From CAUJGQ01 sp042408665 (GTDB lineage Bacteria > Chloroflexota > Dehalococcoidia > CAUJGQ01), in the NCBI GenBank assembly GCA_042408665.1, contig JBHOQW010000151.1, forward strand, positions 1 to 64,000: DNA of 64,000 nucleotides. Reading direction: 5' to 3'. The position numbers and the translations under genes were made by a program. Below the pieces are notes generated by a model. That model worked only from the letters and a program-made list of their open reading frames with translations, made no database searches and had not been told where the DNA came from. Below, piece by piece: positions 42,921-50,494 of this stretch. Within the stretch, counting starts at the first letter, position 1; every line of letters begins with the position of its first letter.

Positions 42921-44324
42921 ATGGTGGATGGTTCGCTCACCGTGGTGATCGAGAAACTCCCCCCGCACGACATCGCCGCCGAGGAGGCGGTGCTGGCCGC
43001 CTGCCTGGTGGACAGCGAGGCGATTTTTAAAGTCGCCCCCCTCTTACGGCCCACCGACTTCTTCCGCGAGAAGAACGGCTGGATCTACGAGGCCATCTGC
43101 GCCCTGTGGGACCGCAACGAGGCCATCAATCCGATCACCGTCGCCCACGAGCTGGCCCGCCGCGACCGCCTGGAGACCGTGGGTGGGACGGCGTATCTTG
43201 CCCAGATCGTGGCTGACCTGCCCACCGTGGTGGGGGTGGAGTACTACGCCCAGATCGTGGCGCGGGATGCCGTCTACCGACGCCTGATCGAGTTCGCCGG
43301 CAGGGTGGCGCAGCGCGCCTACGAGGGCGGCGCCGACTTGGAGGCGGTGCTGAGCTGGGCGGAAACGCAGCTCATGGCCCTGCGCACCGGCGAGGCCCTG
43401 CGCGACTTCGTGCACATCCGCACGCTGCTGGAGAAGTACCTCGAAGAGACCGGCATCGAAGAATCCCAGTCCGGCGCCGGGCCGCAGGTGATCCGCACCG
43501 GCTTCATCCCCCTGGACGAGCTGCTGGGCGGGCTGAAACGTTCGGACCTGATCATCGTGGCCGCCAGGCCGAGCATGGGGAAGAGCGCCCTGGCTCTCTC
43601 CTTTGCCCGTAACGCCGCCGTGGCCCAGAAGGCGAAGGTGGCTGTCTTCTCGCTGGAGATGTCGGCTGACCAGCTCGCCCAGCGCCTGCTGGCCGCCGAG
43701 GCCAACGTGGACAGCACGCGCCTGCGCCTGGGCGAGCACACGGAGGCCGAGGAGCGGCGTATCATGCACGCCATGGGCGTGTTGGCCGGCTGCGATATCT
43801 TCATCGACGACACCCCGGTGCTCACCGTGGCGGAGATGCGCGGCAAGGCGCTGCGTCTGCAACGGGAGCACGGCTTGGACCTGATCGTGCTCGATTACCT
43901 GCAGCTCATGCAGGGCAGCGGCGGGCGCAACGAGAACCGGGTGCAGGAGATCTCCATGATCTCCCGCAACCTGAAGGCCATCGCCCGCGAGCTGAACGTG
44001 CCCGTGGTGGCGCTGTCGCAGCTCTCCCGCGCCGTGGAGAGCCGCACGCCCCACATCCCCATGCTCAGCGACCTGCGCGAATCGGGCAGCATCGAGCAGG
44101 ACGCCGATGTGGTGATGTTCGTCTACCGCGAGGACTACTACACCAAGAAAGAGGACTGGGAGGCCGCCCACCCGGACCGGCCCGGGCGCGCGTTCCCGGC
44201 GGGCATCGCCCAGATCATCGTCGCCAAGCACCGCAACGGCCCGACGGGGACCGTGGACCTGCGCTTTGTCCACAAGACCGCCAAGTTCGAGGACCTCCTG
44301 GTCCGGGATGATGAGCCGTTATGA
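42921..44324 (+). CDS. dnaB: Replicative DNA helicase DnaB
   Basis: 467 aa from ATG 42921; the Shine-Dalgarno sequence is weak, and an upstream in-frame TTG near 42860 is an alternative. N-terminal DnaG-interacting domain (PPHDIAAEEAVLAACLVDSEA) and RecA-like C-terminal domain with Walker A ARPSMGKSA, Walker B LIVLDYLQLMQ, and the DnaB motifs QISRNLKAIARELNVPV-like segment and SDLRESGSIEQDADVVMF. Ring helicase that unwinds DNA at the fork. Its stop overlaps the DnaD-like start (ATGA), and the helicase loader follows, so all three are one transcription unit. A CACAAT box lies at 42825-42830. Confidence 0.96.
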   Translation: MVDGSLTVVIEKLPPHDIAAEEAVLAACLVDSEAIFKVAPLLRPTDFFREKNGWIYEAICALWDRNEAINPITVAHELARRDRLETVGGTAYLAQIVADLPTVVGVEYYAQIVARDAVYRRLIEFAGRVAQRAYEGGADLEAVLSWAETQLMALRTGEALRDFVHIRTLLEKYLEETGIEESQSGAGPQVIRTGFIPLDELLGGLKRSDLIIVAARPSMGKSALALSFARNAAVAQKAKVAVFSLEMSADQLAQRLLAAEANVDSTRLRLGEHTEAEERRIMHAMGVLAGCDIFIDDTPVLTVAEMRGKALRLQREHGLDLIVLDYLQLMQGSGGRNENRVQEISMISRNLKAIARELNVPVVALSQLSRAVESRTPHIPMLSDLRESGSIEQDADVVMFVYREDYYTKKEDWEAAHPDRPGRAFPAGIAQIIVAKHRNGPTGTVDLRFVHKTAKFEDLLVRDDEPL

Positions 44325-45193
44325 GCGATCCAACCTCCCCCCTCCCGCGCGCGGGAGGGGCTCGGCCGGAGGCAGGAGCCCGCCGGCGAAGCACGGAGCC
44401 CCTGCCTCCCGGCCCGCTGCGGAAAGCGGAACCCGAGGCTCAGCGGGCCGGGGAGGCCGGGCCGTGCTCCAGCGGGGGGCCGGGGGTGAGGGCCGGCGCT
44501 GCCCCGTTTCCCGGCTTCCCCGCCGGGGCGCGGGCCACGCTGATCCCCAACCAGATCTTCGCCGAGCTTTTGCCGCAGATCGAGGACCCAGCGGAGCTCC
44601 TGGTGACAATCTACCTGTTCTTCGCCGTGGGGCGGCGACGCGGCTTCCCACGCGCCGTGACGTTCGACGAGCTGGCCACGGAGGTGCCCCTGCGTCGCGC
44701 CCTGGCGCGGCTGGCAGGCGGGGCAGGGGTCGAAGAGGGGCTGCGGCGCGGGCTGGAGCGGGCGGTGGCGCGCGGCTCCGTGCTGTGCGCCCGCCGGGAT
44801 GGGGTGGACCTGTACCTGATCAACACCGCGGCGACGCGCGCCGCCATCGCCGCCGGGCGGCTGCCGGGCGTGGAGCTGGTGCCGGCGCCGGCGCCGTTGC
44901 CGGACGAGCCGCCGCCCTCCATCTACACGCTCTTTGAGGAAAACATCGGCACCATCTCACCGCTCATCGCCGATGAACTGCGCGAGGTAGAGGCCACCTA
45001 CCCGGCGGCCTGGATCGTGGCCGCCTTCAAAGAGGCGGTCAGCCTGAACAAGCGTAACTGGCGCTACATCGTGCGTATCCTGGAGCGATGGCGCGCCGAG
45101 GGCCGGAGCGATGCGACGGTTGGACGAGATCTTCAAGGGCATCCGCGGCGTCGGGACCTCGAAGGACGCTACCGAAACCTGGTACGTCGTTGA
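44321..45193 (+). CDS. DnaD-domain replication initiation protein
   Basis: 290 aa starting within the ATGA overlap with dnaB. The C-terminal part (about 205-265; IYTLFEENIGTISPLI, EVEATYPAAWIVAAFKEAV, NWRYIVRILERW) is a DnaD/DnaB_2 domain, used by Gram-positive-type primosomes to remodel DNA and help load the helicase. A helical region (about 70-185) may be the winged-helix part. Residues about 5-57 are encoded by a palindromic element and look like low-complexity Arg/Pro/Gly filler. The 3' end overlaps the loader gene by 83 bases in another frame. Confidence 0.85.
   Translation: MSDPTSPLPRAGGARPEAGARRRSTEPLPPGPLRKAEPEAQRAGEAGPCSSGGPGVRAGAAPFPGFPAGARATLIPNQIFAELLPQIEDPAELLVTIYLFFAVGRRRGFPRAVTFDELATEVPLRRALARLAGGAGVEEGLRRGLERAVARGSVLCARRDGVDLYLINTAATRAAIAAGRLPGVELVPAPAPLPDEPPPSIYTLFEENIGTISPLIADELREVEATYPAAWIVAAFKEAVSLNKRNWRYIVRILERWRAEGRSDATVGRDLQGHPRRRDLEGRYRNLVRR
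44333..44492. repeat. Composite palindromic element within the dnaD-like gene
   Basis: Begins with the perfect hairpin CCCCTCCCGCG (44339-44349)/CGCGGGAGGGG (44350-44360) and ends with GGGTGAGGG (44484-44492), the right arm found at 1272, 11631 and 12640. Internal pairs include CCCGCTG/CAGCGGG around 44414-44448 and AGCACGG/CCGTGCT (from about 44390 and 44462). The reading frame stays open across the whole element. Confidence 0.75.
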
Positions 45194-46538
45194 CGAGAGC
45201 GCGCCGGCGCCCCCCGCCGAGCCGGACCCGCCCGCGCCGGTCTGCCCGCGCTGCGGGGGGGCGGGGTTCGTGCGCCGGCGCGTGCCGATCGGCCACCCGG
45301 ACTTCGGCCGGGCGGTGCCGTGTGACTGCGTGCAGCACGAGGAGGCGGCCGAGCGCACGGCGCGCCTGGAGCGCTACAGCAACCTCGGCCTCCTGCGGCG
45401 CATGACCTTCGCCACGCTCATCCCACACGGCCGCTCCCCCGATCCCGTGCACCAGCAGCGCTTCGTCCACGCCCTGCAAGCCGCACGGGCCTACGCCGAG
45501 TCGCCGGACGGCTGGCTGGTGCTGCACGGCCGCAGCGGCGCCGGTAAGACCCACCTGGCCGCCGCCATCGCCAACCGTTGCATCGAGCGCGGGCAGCCGG
45601 TGCTGTTCATCGTCGTGCCGGACCTGCTCGACCACCTGCGCGCCGCCTACCGTCCCGACGCCGAGGAGCCGTACGACCGCCTGTTCGAGCAGGTGCGCAC
45701 GGCGCCGCTCCTGGTGCTGGACGATCTGGGCGCGCAGGCCTCCACCCCGTGGGCGGCGGAGAAGCTCTATCAGATCGTTAACTACCGCTACAACGCGCAG
45801 CTTCCCACTATCTTCACCGTGGCGGTGCCCCTGGAGGATCTGGACGAGCGGCTGCGCACCCGCTTGAGCGATCCCACCTTTACCCAGGTGGTCCTGCTGG
45901 AAGAGGTCGGCGACGGTGGGGGGGCGGGCCAAATCGACGTGCTCTCCCTGCCGCTCATGCGGCAGATGACGTTCGAGCGCTTCAACCCCGTCCCTTTGGC
46001 CCCGACGGGTCCGGGGCAGCCCAACAACCTGCTGCGCGCGCTGGAGACCGCCCGCCAGCACGCGGAGCGGCCGGACGGCTGGCTGGTGCTGCTGGGCGAG
46101 ACCGGCTGCGGCAAGACCCACCTGGCGGCGGCCATCGCCCACCACTGGCGCGCGCACGGGCGGCAGGTGGAGTTCGTGGTGGTGCCGGACCTGCTGGACC
46201 GGCTGCGGGCCGGTGTGCGCGATGACGAGGCGGATACCCTCCGCCTACTGGACCAGATCCGCACCAGCCCCTACCTGGTGCTGGACGACCTGGGCGTGCA
46301 CAGCGCCACGCCCTGGGCGCAGGAGAAGCTCTTCCAGATTCTGAATTACCGCTACAACGCCCGCCTGCCCACCGTCATCACCATCGGCCGGCCGCTAGAG
46401 GAGCTGCCCGACGCCTGGGTCTCGCGCATGCACGATGTCAAGGTGAGCGATATCTTCCGGATTGAGGCGCCAGACTACCGCGGCCTGCGTCGTCCGGATC
46501 GGCGGGACGCGCGCCCGGAGCGGGGCCGTCGCCGGTAG
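45111..46538 (+). CDS. Helicase-loader-like protein with two tandem DnaC/IstB-type AAA+ modules
   Basis: 475 aa from ATG 45111 (GGAGCG upstream). N-terminal zinc-ribbon-like segment with CPRCGGAG and CDC (about 44-65), as in DnaI/DnaC-type loaders. Module 1: Walker A GRSGAGKT (140-147), Walker B LVLDDLG (Asp204), arginine-rich RLRTRLSD. Module 2: Walker A GETGCGKT (329-336), Walker B LVLDDLG (Asp392). The modules are very alike over about 190 residues, including PDGWLVL, VVPDLLD, TPWA.EKL and NYRYNA.LPT, so they arose by tandem duplication. Normal loaders have a single module. Position after dnaB and the DnaD-like gene supports a role in loading DnaB. Confidence 0.88.
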   Translation: MRRLDEIFKGIRGVGTSKDATETWYVVDESAPAPPAEPDPPAPVCPRCGGAGFVRRRVPIGHPDFGRAVPCDCVQHEEAAERTARLERYSNLGLLRRMTFATLIPHGRSPDPVHQQRFVHALQAARAYAESPDGWLVLHGRSGAGKTHLAAAIANRCIERGQPVLFIVVPDLLDHLRAAYRPDAEEPYDRLFEQVRTAPLLVLDDLGAQASTPWAAEKLYQIVNYRYNAQLPTIFTVAVPLEDLDERLRTRLSDPTFTQVVLLEEVGDGGGAGQIDVLSLPLMRQMTFERFNPVPLAPTGPGQPNNLLRALETARQHAERPDGWLVLLGETGCGKTHLAAAIAHHWRAHGRQVEFVVVPDLLDRLRAGVRDDEADTLRLLDQIRTSPYLVLDDLGVHSATPWAQEKLFQILNYRYNARLPTVITIGRPLEELPDAWVSRMHDVKVSDIFRIEAPDYRGLRRPDRRDARPERGRRR

Positions 46539-47085
46539 ACCGTCGCGCGTGCCAGTCGCGCAGGGCGGCGACGGTGGTGTCGAAGGCCAGTTCATCCCAG
46601 GGGATCTCGTGCGGGGCGAACCAGCGCGCCTCCAGCGCCTCGCGGCCGGGGGCGATGTGCGGGCTGGCGACCCGCCCCTCATACACCACGACCACCACGC
46701 CGGGCCCCGGCCGGGAGTAGACGCCGAGCACCGGCCCTAGCTCCACGGTGATACCCGTCTCTTCCGCCGCCTCGCGCACCGCTGCCTCTTCCACCGTCTC
46801 ACCCCACTCCACGAAGCCGCCGGGGAACACCCACGCGCCGGCCCGCGGCGCGATGGCACGGCGCAGGAGCAGCACCCGTCCATCGTGCACGGGCAGCACG
46901 GCGGCCACCGGCACCGGGTTGAGGTAGCGGATGTGGGCACAGACGGTGCACACATGGCGCGGCCGGTCCTCATCGGGAAGCTCGGCCAGGCGCAGGGGGC
47001 CGCCGCAGGCCTCACAGAAGCGCGGTGCCCGCGACGGCGGCGGATGGGAGGCGAAGCCTTCGACGGGCGGCTCGTGGTGGGTCAT
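46438..47085 (-). CDS. Nudix hydrolase with N-terminal zinc ribbon
   Basis: 215 aa from ATG 47085. A Cys4 ribbon (FCEACGGPL, HVCTVCAH; about 24-50) precedes a Nudix domain whose box is GGFVEWGETVEEAAVREAAEETGI, matching Gx5Ex7REUxEExGU. This layout is that of NudC-like and ADP-ribose/NADH pyrophosphatase-like proteins. It lies 20 bp after moaE on the same strand and may be cotranscribed. The last 33 codons overlap the 3' end of the helicase loader gene in antisense; there is no earlier stop. Confidence 0.9.
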   Translation of the reverse strand: MTHHEPPVEGFASHPPPSRAPRFCEACGGPLRLAELPDEDRPRHVCTVCAHIRYLNPVPVAAVLPVHDGRVLLLRRAIAPRAGAWVFPGGFVEWGETVEEAAVREAAEETGITVELGPVLGVYSRPGPGVVVVVYEGRVASPHIAPGREALEARWFAPHEIPWDELAFDTTVAALRDWHARRSTGDGPAPGARPADPDDAGRGSLAPQSGRYRSP

Positions 47086-47105
47086 GGGGTCGTCCGTGGG
47101 CGGCG

Positions 47106-47561
47106 TCAGCGGGCGCCCTCCAGGGCTCGCTGCGTCTCCGGGTCGATGGCCGTGCCCTCCAGCCACTCCTCACCGCCCTCGAAGACCTCCTTCTTCCAGA
47201 TGGGCACGATCTCCTTGAGGCGGTCGATGGCGTAGTGGCAGGCGGCGATGGCGTCGGCGCGGTGGGCGCTGGCCACGGCGATCACCACGCTCGGCTCGCC
47301 GATTGCCAACCGACCGATGCGGTGGCGCATGGCGATGCCGGTCACGGGCCAGCGCTGCCGCACCTCGTCCGCGATGGTGCGCATCTTCTTCTCCGCCATA
47401 GGCGGGTAGGCGTCGTACTCCAGGTACAGCACGCGGCGGCCGCGGTTGTGGTTGCGCACCACGCCGTAGAAGACCGAGACGGCCCCGGCCTCGTCGGTGC
47501 GCACCGCCTCCACCAGCGCGGCGGCGTCGATCGGCTCACTCGTGATCTCGCAGATCGTCAT
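47106..47561 (-). CDS. moaE: Molybdopterin synthase catalytic subunit MoaE
   Basis: 151 aa. With MoaD it converts precursor Z (cPMP) into molybdopterin. Seen are AGAVSVFYGVVRNHNRGRRV, LEYDAYPPMAEKKM, the substrate-binding region MRHRIGRLAIGEPSVVIAV, and the catalytic-lysine region IVPIWKKEVFEGGEEW. Second gene of moaD-moaE-nudix; 18 bp separate it from moaD. It supports molybdo- or tungstoenzymes such as the one encoded at 19345-21234. Confidence 0.95.
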   Translation of the reverse strand: MTICEITSEPIDAAALVEAVRTDEAGAVSVFYGVVRNHNRGRRVLYLEYDAYPPMAEKKMRTIADEVRQRWPVTGIAMRHRIGRLAIGEPSVVIAVASAHRADAIAACHYAIDRLKEIVPIWKKEVFEGGEEWLEGTAIDPETQRALEGAR

Positions 47562-47578
47562 CGCTCCCTCCCCGGCGC

Positions 47579-47824
47579 CTAACCGCCGCTCACCGGCGGG
47601 ATGAGCGCCACCACGTCGCCCGGCCGCAGCCGCTCGCCGTCCGGCACGTACTCCTCGTTCACGGCGGCCGCGGCGTTACCCAGCAGCGGCGCCAGGCGCG
47701 GGTGGTCGGCGGCCAGGCGTTGGCGGAGCTCGGCCACCGTGCTTCCGTCCGGTACCTCGACCAGCACCTCGCGCGTGCCGGCCGCCTCGCGCAGGGCCGC
47801 GAACAGTAACACGCGGGTCTGCAT
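47579..47824 (-). CDS. moaD: Molybdopterin synthase sulfur carrier subunit MoaD
   Basis: 81 aa from ATG 47824, preceded by GGAGG. Ubiquitin-like fold ending in the required diglycine (ALIPPVSGG), where a thiocarboxylate is formed by MoeB-type activation and delivered to MoaE. First gene of the operon. A TACGAT -10 box is at 47851-47846 on the minus strand, leaving a leader of about 15 bases. Confidence 0.95.
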   Translation of the reverse strand: MQTRVLLFAALREAAGTREVLVEVPDGSTVAELRQRLAADHPRLAPLLGNAAAAVNEEYVPDGERLRPGDVVALIPPVSGG

Positions 47825-47962
47825 GGGCGTGAACCTCCAGGGCGGATCGTAGCATAGAGGGACGGGGCGCGGCGTCCCGCTGGGTTGCCGCGCCGCGCGA
47901 TCCCGCCCGTTCCCACACGCTACCCGTCGATCCGCGGGGACACCCGTCCTGGATGGTGAGGC

Positions 47963-48649
47963 ATGCGCAACCTGTTCCTGTTGCTTGCCGGCTGGGGGCT
48001 GACGCTCCTTCTCGGCGCTCCCACGGCCGTGGCTCAGCTCCCACCCACCCGCGTGTTCGGCACCGTCACGGTCGGCGGTCGGCCGGCACCGGCGGGCACC
48101 GTGGTGCAGGCGTTGATCGGTGAGAAGGTGTGCGGTGAGGGGGTGGTGCGCCGCATCAGCGACGACCTGCCGCTCGGCTACGTCGTGGATGTGGCCGGCG
48201 CCACCCAAGTGGAGGGCTGCGGCACCGACGGCGCCACCATCACCTTCCGCGTGGGCGGCGTGCCGGCCAACGAGACCGCCACCTTCGCCACCGGCACCTT
48301 CCTCCGTCTGGACCTCACCGTGAGCGGTCAGGTGGCGACGCCGCCGCCCGGCGCGCCTACCCCGCCCCCCTTCGGCGCCGCGCCGGCCGCCACGCCCACC
48401 GCCGTGGCATCGCCAGGGGGCACGGCGCCCCCGGGGGAGGCGAGCCCGTCGTCCGGGGCCACCGAGACGCCGGTCGCGGCGACCGCCACATCCGAGCCGG
48501 GTCTGCCCGTGCGCACGGCCACGCCGGCCGGAAGCGTCCAAGAGGGCGGCGGTGGCGACGCGGGTCTCATCCTGGCCGCGGTGGCGGCGCTGATCGCGCT
48601 GGCAGCGGTCGGTGCGGGTGCGTACATCTGGTACCGACGGCATGCGTAG
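47963..48649 (+). CDS. Exported surface protein with Pro/Thr/Ala-rich stalk and C-terminal membrane anchor
   Basis: 228 aa from ATG 47963. Signal peptide about 1-25, then a beta-rich domain (about 28-120; TRVFGTVTVGGRPAPAGTVVQALIG) that resembles carboxypeptidase-regulatory or Ig-like modules and holds one Cys pair. A low-complexity stalk (about 125-195) precedes a single transmembrane helix (about 203-225) and a short basic tail (YRRHA). So the beta domain is displayed outside and held by the C-terminal helix. Binding partner unknown. Confidence 0.85.
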   Translation: MRNLFLLLAGWGLTLLLGAPTAVAQLPPTRVFGTVTVGGRPAPAGTVVQALIGEKVCGEGVVRRISDDLPLGYVVDVAGATQVEGCGTDGATITFRVGGVPANETATFATGTFLRLDLTVSGQVATPPPGAPTPPPFGAAPAATPTAVASPGGTAPPGEASPSSGATETPVAATATSEPGLPVRTATPAGSVQEGGGGDAGLILAAVAALIALAAVGAGAYIWYRRHA

Positions 48650-48733
48650 GCGGCTTGGCGGCAATGAGCTTGCTCGGCAGCAGCTGGGCTGCCCGTCCCG
48701 TGCTTACCCGGATAGCGCGGCACGCTGATCGTC

Positions 48734-48763
48734 TTGTTTCAGTAGCTTAGCGTGAGGTAAACT
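48734..48763 (+). promoter_or_regulatory. Sigma-70-type promoter of the receiver gene at 48857
   Basis: TTGTTT (48734-48739), 18-bp spacer, TAAACT (48758-48763). It lies in a locally AT-rich stretch; the start would be near 48770, leaving a leader of about 85 bases that contains the hairpin at 48807-48834. Confidence 0.55.
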
Positions 48764-48806
48764 GTCGAACGGTGTGCGGGAAATGGACCGACAGAACGCA
48801 CCTATG

Positions 48807-48834
48807 ACGATGTTTTCTCCAACGAGAACATCGT
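48807..48834 (+). promoter_or_regulatory. Strong leader hairpin before the receiver gene
   Basis: ACGATGTT (48807-48814) pairs with AACATCGT (48827-48834), extended inward by TTC/GAG-type pairs to an 11-bp stem with a 6-base loop. It is unlike the GC palindromes elsewhere. The gene's Shine-Dalgarno (GGGGAGG) starts 13 bases downstream. It could be an attenuator, RNA-stability element or dimeric-repressor site. Confidence 0.55.
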
Positions 48835-48856
48835 TTGCCTGGATCAGGGGAGGCTT

Positions 48857-49240
48857 ATGGCGGAGTTCCTTGCGCCGATTTTGGTGATAGATGATGATCG
48901 TGTATTCCTAGAGTTTATGCAAACCCTACTGACGTCTGAAGGATATGAGGTGATCGCGGTTGCCTCGCTGGCGGAGGCGCGAGCCGGGCTGGCGACAGGA
49001 CGGCCGGCCATGGTGATCGGTGACGCGCGCATCGCCGATGAGCCGGACTTTGCGGTGCTGGACCTGGTGGCTGGGTTGCCGGGACCGCCGGTACCGCTGC
49101 TGCTCACCACGGCGTATCCACCGGCGCGCGTCACCGCACATCTCAGCACCCGGCCGTGGTCGGCGCTTTCGGTGTTGTTCAAACCGTTCGAGATCGAGGA
49201 GCTGCTCGCTCATGTGGCGCGCTTGCTCACGCCGGCGTAG
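48857..49240 (+). CDS. Stand-alone response regulator receiver protein
   Basis: 127 aa from ATG 48857 after GGGGAGG. Receiver fold with acidic pocket ILVIDDDRV, probable phosphoacceptor Asp in VIGDARIAD, Thr in LLTTAYP and Lys in LFKPFEIEE. The segment after the phosphoacceptor lacks the usual MPxxDG loop, so it is a divergent receiver. No output domain or adjacent kinase. It sits tail to tail with a second receiver-like gene (49319-49792). Confidence 0.85.
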   Translation: MAEFLAPILVIDDDRVFLEFMQTLLTSEGYEVIAVASLAEARAGLATGRPAMVIGDARIADEPDFAVLDLVAGLPGPPVPLLLTTAYPPARVTAHLSTRPWSALSVLFKPFEIEELLAHVARLLTPA

Positions 49241-49318
49241 AGCATCGACAGCCGCAGGGAGCCCGGTCGACTGCGCAGACCGGAGGCATGGCGGCGACAA
49301 GCCGCGTGGAGTGACGCA

Positions 49319-49792
49319 CTATCCCTCTTGCTGGTCAAGCGCACGCCGCACCGCTTGCACGATTTGTTCCAGATCGTAGGGTTTCCCGATCAGCTCGATC
49401 GCCTTGGCGTCACCTGCTGTCTCGGCAAGCGCCCGCAGGTTCGTGGTGGTCACGATGAACTGCCGACCACGGGCCGCCTCGGTGTCCTGGAGCAGGCGGA
49501 AGAACGTCCAGTTTTCGGCGTAGGGGGGCGAGATATCGTAGATGACAACCCGTGGCTCATAGCGCTGCAGGAAGGCGAGCACGTCTTCGCGCCCGGCCTT
49601 GATGTCGGGGACGTGGGCTGTGACGACCACAAAGCCCTCCTCCTGCAGCACCTCACGGAGGAGGGTCACAACGTCGGCGCTGGAGTTGAACACCGCGACT
49701 ACCGGTGCCGGCGTGGGGGACGCGATGACAGCACCTCCGACCGATTCTGCGGCCCGCGGCGGGGTGGTGATGCCGCCCCGCGGCAGGCCCAT
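49319..49792 (-). CDS. Divergent (pseudo-)receiver domain protein
   Basis: 157 aa from ATG 49792; the first 25 residues are unstructured and the start is not certain. Receiver-like pattern: VVAVFNSS, LLREVLQEEGFVVVTA, VVIYDISPPY, FIVTTTN and LIGKPYDLEQIV. The acidic pair that binds magnesium is replaced by Asn-Ser-Ser, while the phosphoacceptor-position Asp and the Lys remain, so phosphorylation is doubtful and it may act as a constitutive or ligand-driven switch. Confidence 0.8.
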   Translation of the reverse strand: MGLPRGGITTPPRAAESVGGAVIASPTPAPVVAVFNSSADVVTLLREVLQEEGFVVVTAHVPDIKAGREDVLAFLQRYEPRVVIYDISPPYAENWTFFRLLQDTEAARGRQFIVTTTNLRALAETAGDAKAIELIGKPYDLEQIVQAVRRALDQQEG

Positions 49793-49896
49793 GCTACACC
49801 AAATGCCTCGCCTGGATCATGACGGTGCGTGGGCGGGGAAGCTCTACTAAATAAGAGAGACACGCTAGCGTGCCACTCGCGCAAGGAGCAGGTACC

Positions 49897-50433
49897 ATGC
49901 GCTGGTCAACCTATATCGCTGCGTTCGACGAGCCGAAACAGGCGTGGCTGGCTAACGCCTTAACGATGGCCCAGGGCTACACCAGCCTCGCCAAGCGGCT
50001 GACGGCAGAGGACCGCGCTACTGGGGTCCTTCTCACGTATCTTGACCGGGCCGCAGCGGCGCTCGTGCAGGTGTGGAGCTTGCTCACGGCCCCCACAGTG
50101 CCCCCTGCCAGCCCGCCAGGTCCGACGACAGTCGCGGATCCCGCGCTCAGTCTCACCTCGTGGCGGGAGTTTCTGGCTCACCTGCCGGCCGGCACGATGG
50201 ATGAGGTGGAGCGAATGGTGGACGAGGCTGCGCAGGCGGCCCGGCACGCGGCAGCACTGGTGCGAGAGGATGGGGACGTGGAGGCGGTGCGGGCCGCCGT
50301 CAGTCGGGCTCTCGCCGCCTTGGCGCGTGCCCGTCCTGGTGAGTATCAGCGCCTTGCCGGGCGCGGCCTGGCGCCGACCAACGGCCACGGCACGATCTCC
50401 TCACCCTCTCGTCCGGACACCGCGCCAGAGTAA
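49897..50433 (+). CDS. Hypothetical helical protein (178 aa)
   Basis: Not recognised. ATG 49897 is preceded by AAGGAG. Two helical regions (RWSTYIAAFDEPKQAWLANA; DEVERMVDEAAQAARHAAAL) flank a Pro-rich linker (about 65-85), followed by an unstructured Ser/Pro tail. No signal peptide, membrane segment or catalytic motif. It follows the pair of receiver genes and could be a partner of them, which is only a guess from position. Confidence 0.65.
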   Translation: MRWSTYIAAFDEPKQAWLANALTMAQGYTSLAKRLTAEDRATGVLLTYLDRAAAALVQVWSLLTAPTVPPASPPGPTTVADPALSLTSWREFLAHLPAGTMDEVERMVDEAAQAARHAAALVREDGDVEAVRAAVSRALAALARARPGEYQRLAGRGLAPTNGHGTISSPSRPDTAPE

Positions 50434-50494
50434 GAAGTGTGTACAGAACGGCAGCCGCCCGGCTTCGGCTATGGGGGCCTGGTGCGCAGCGCGC

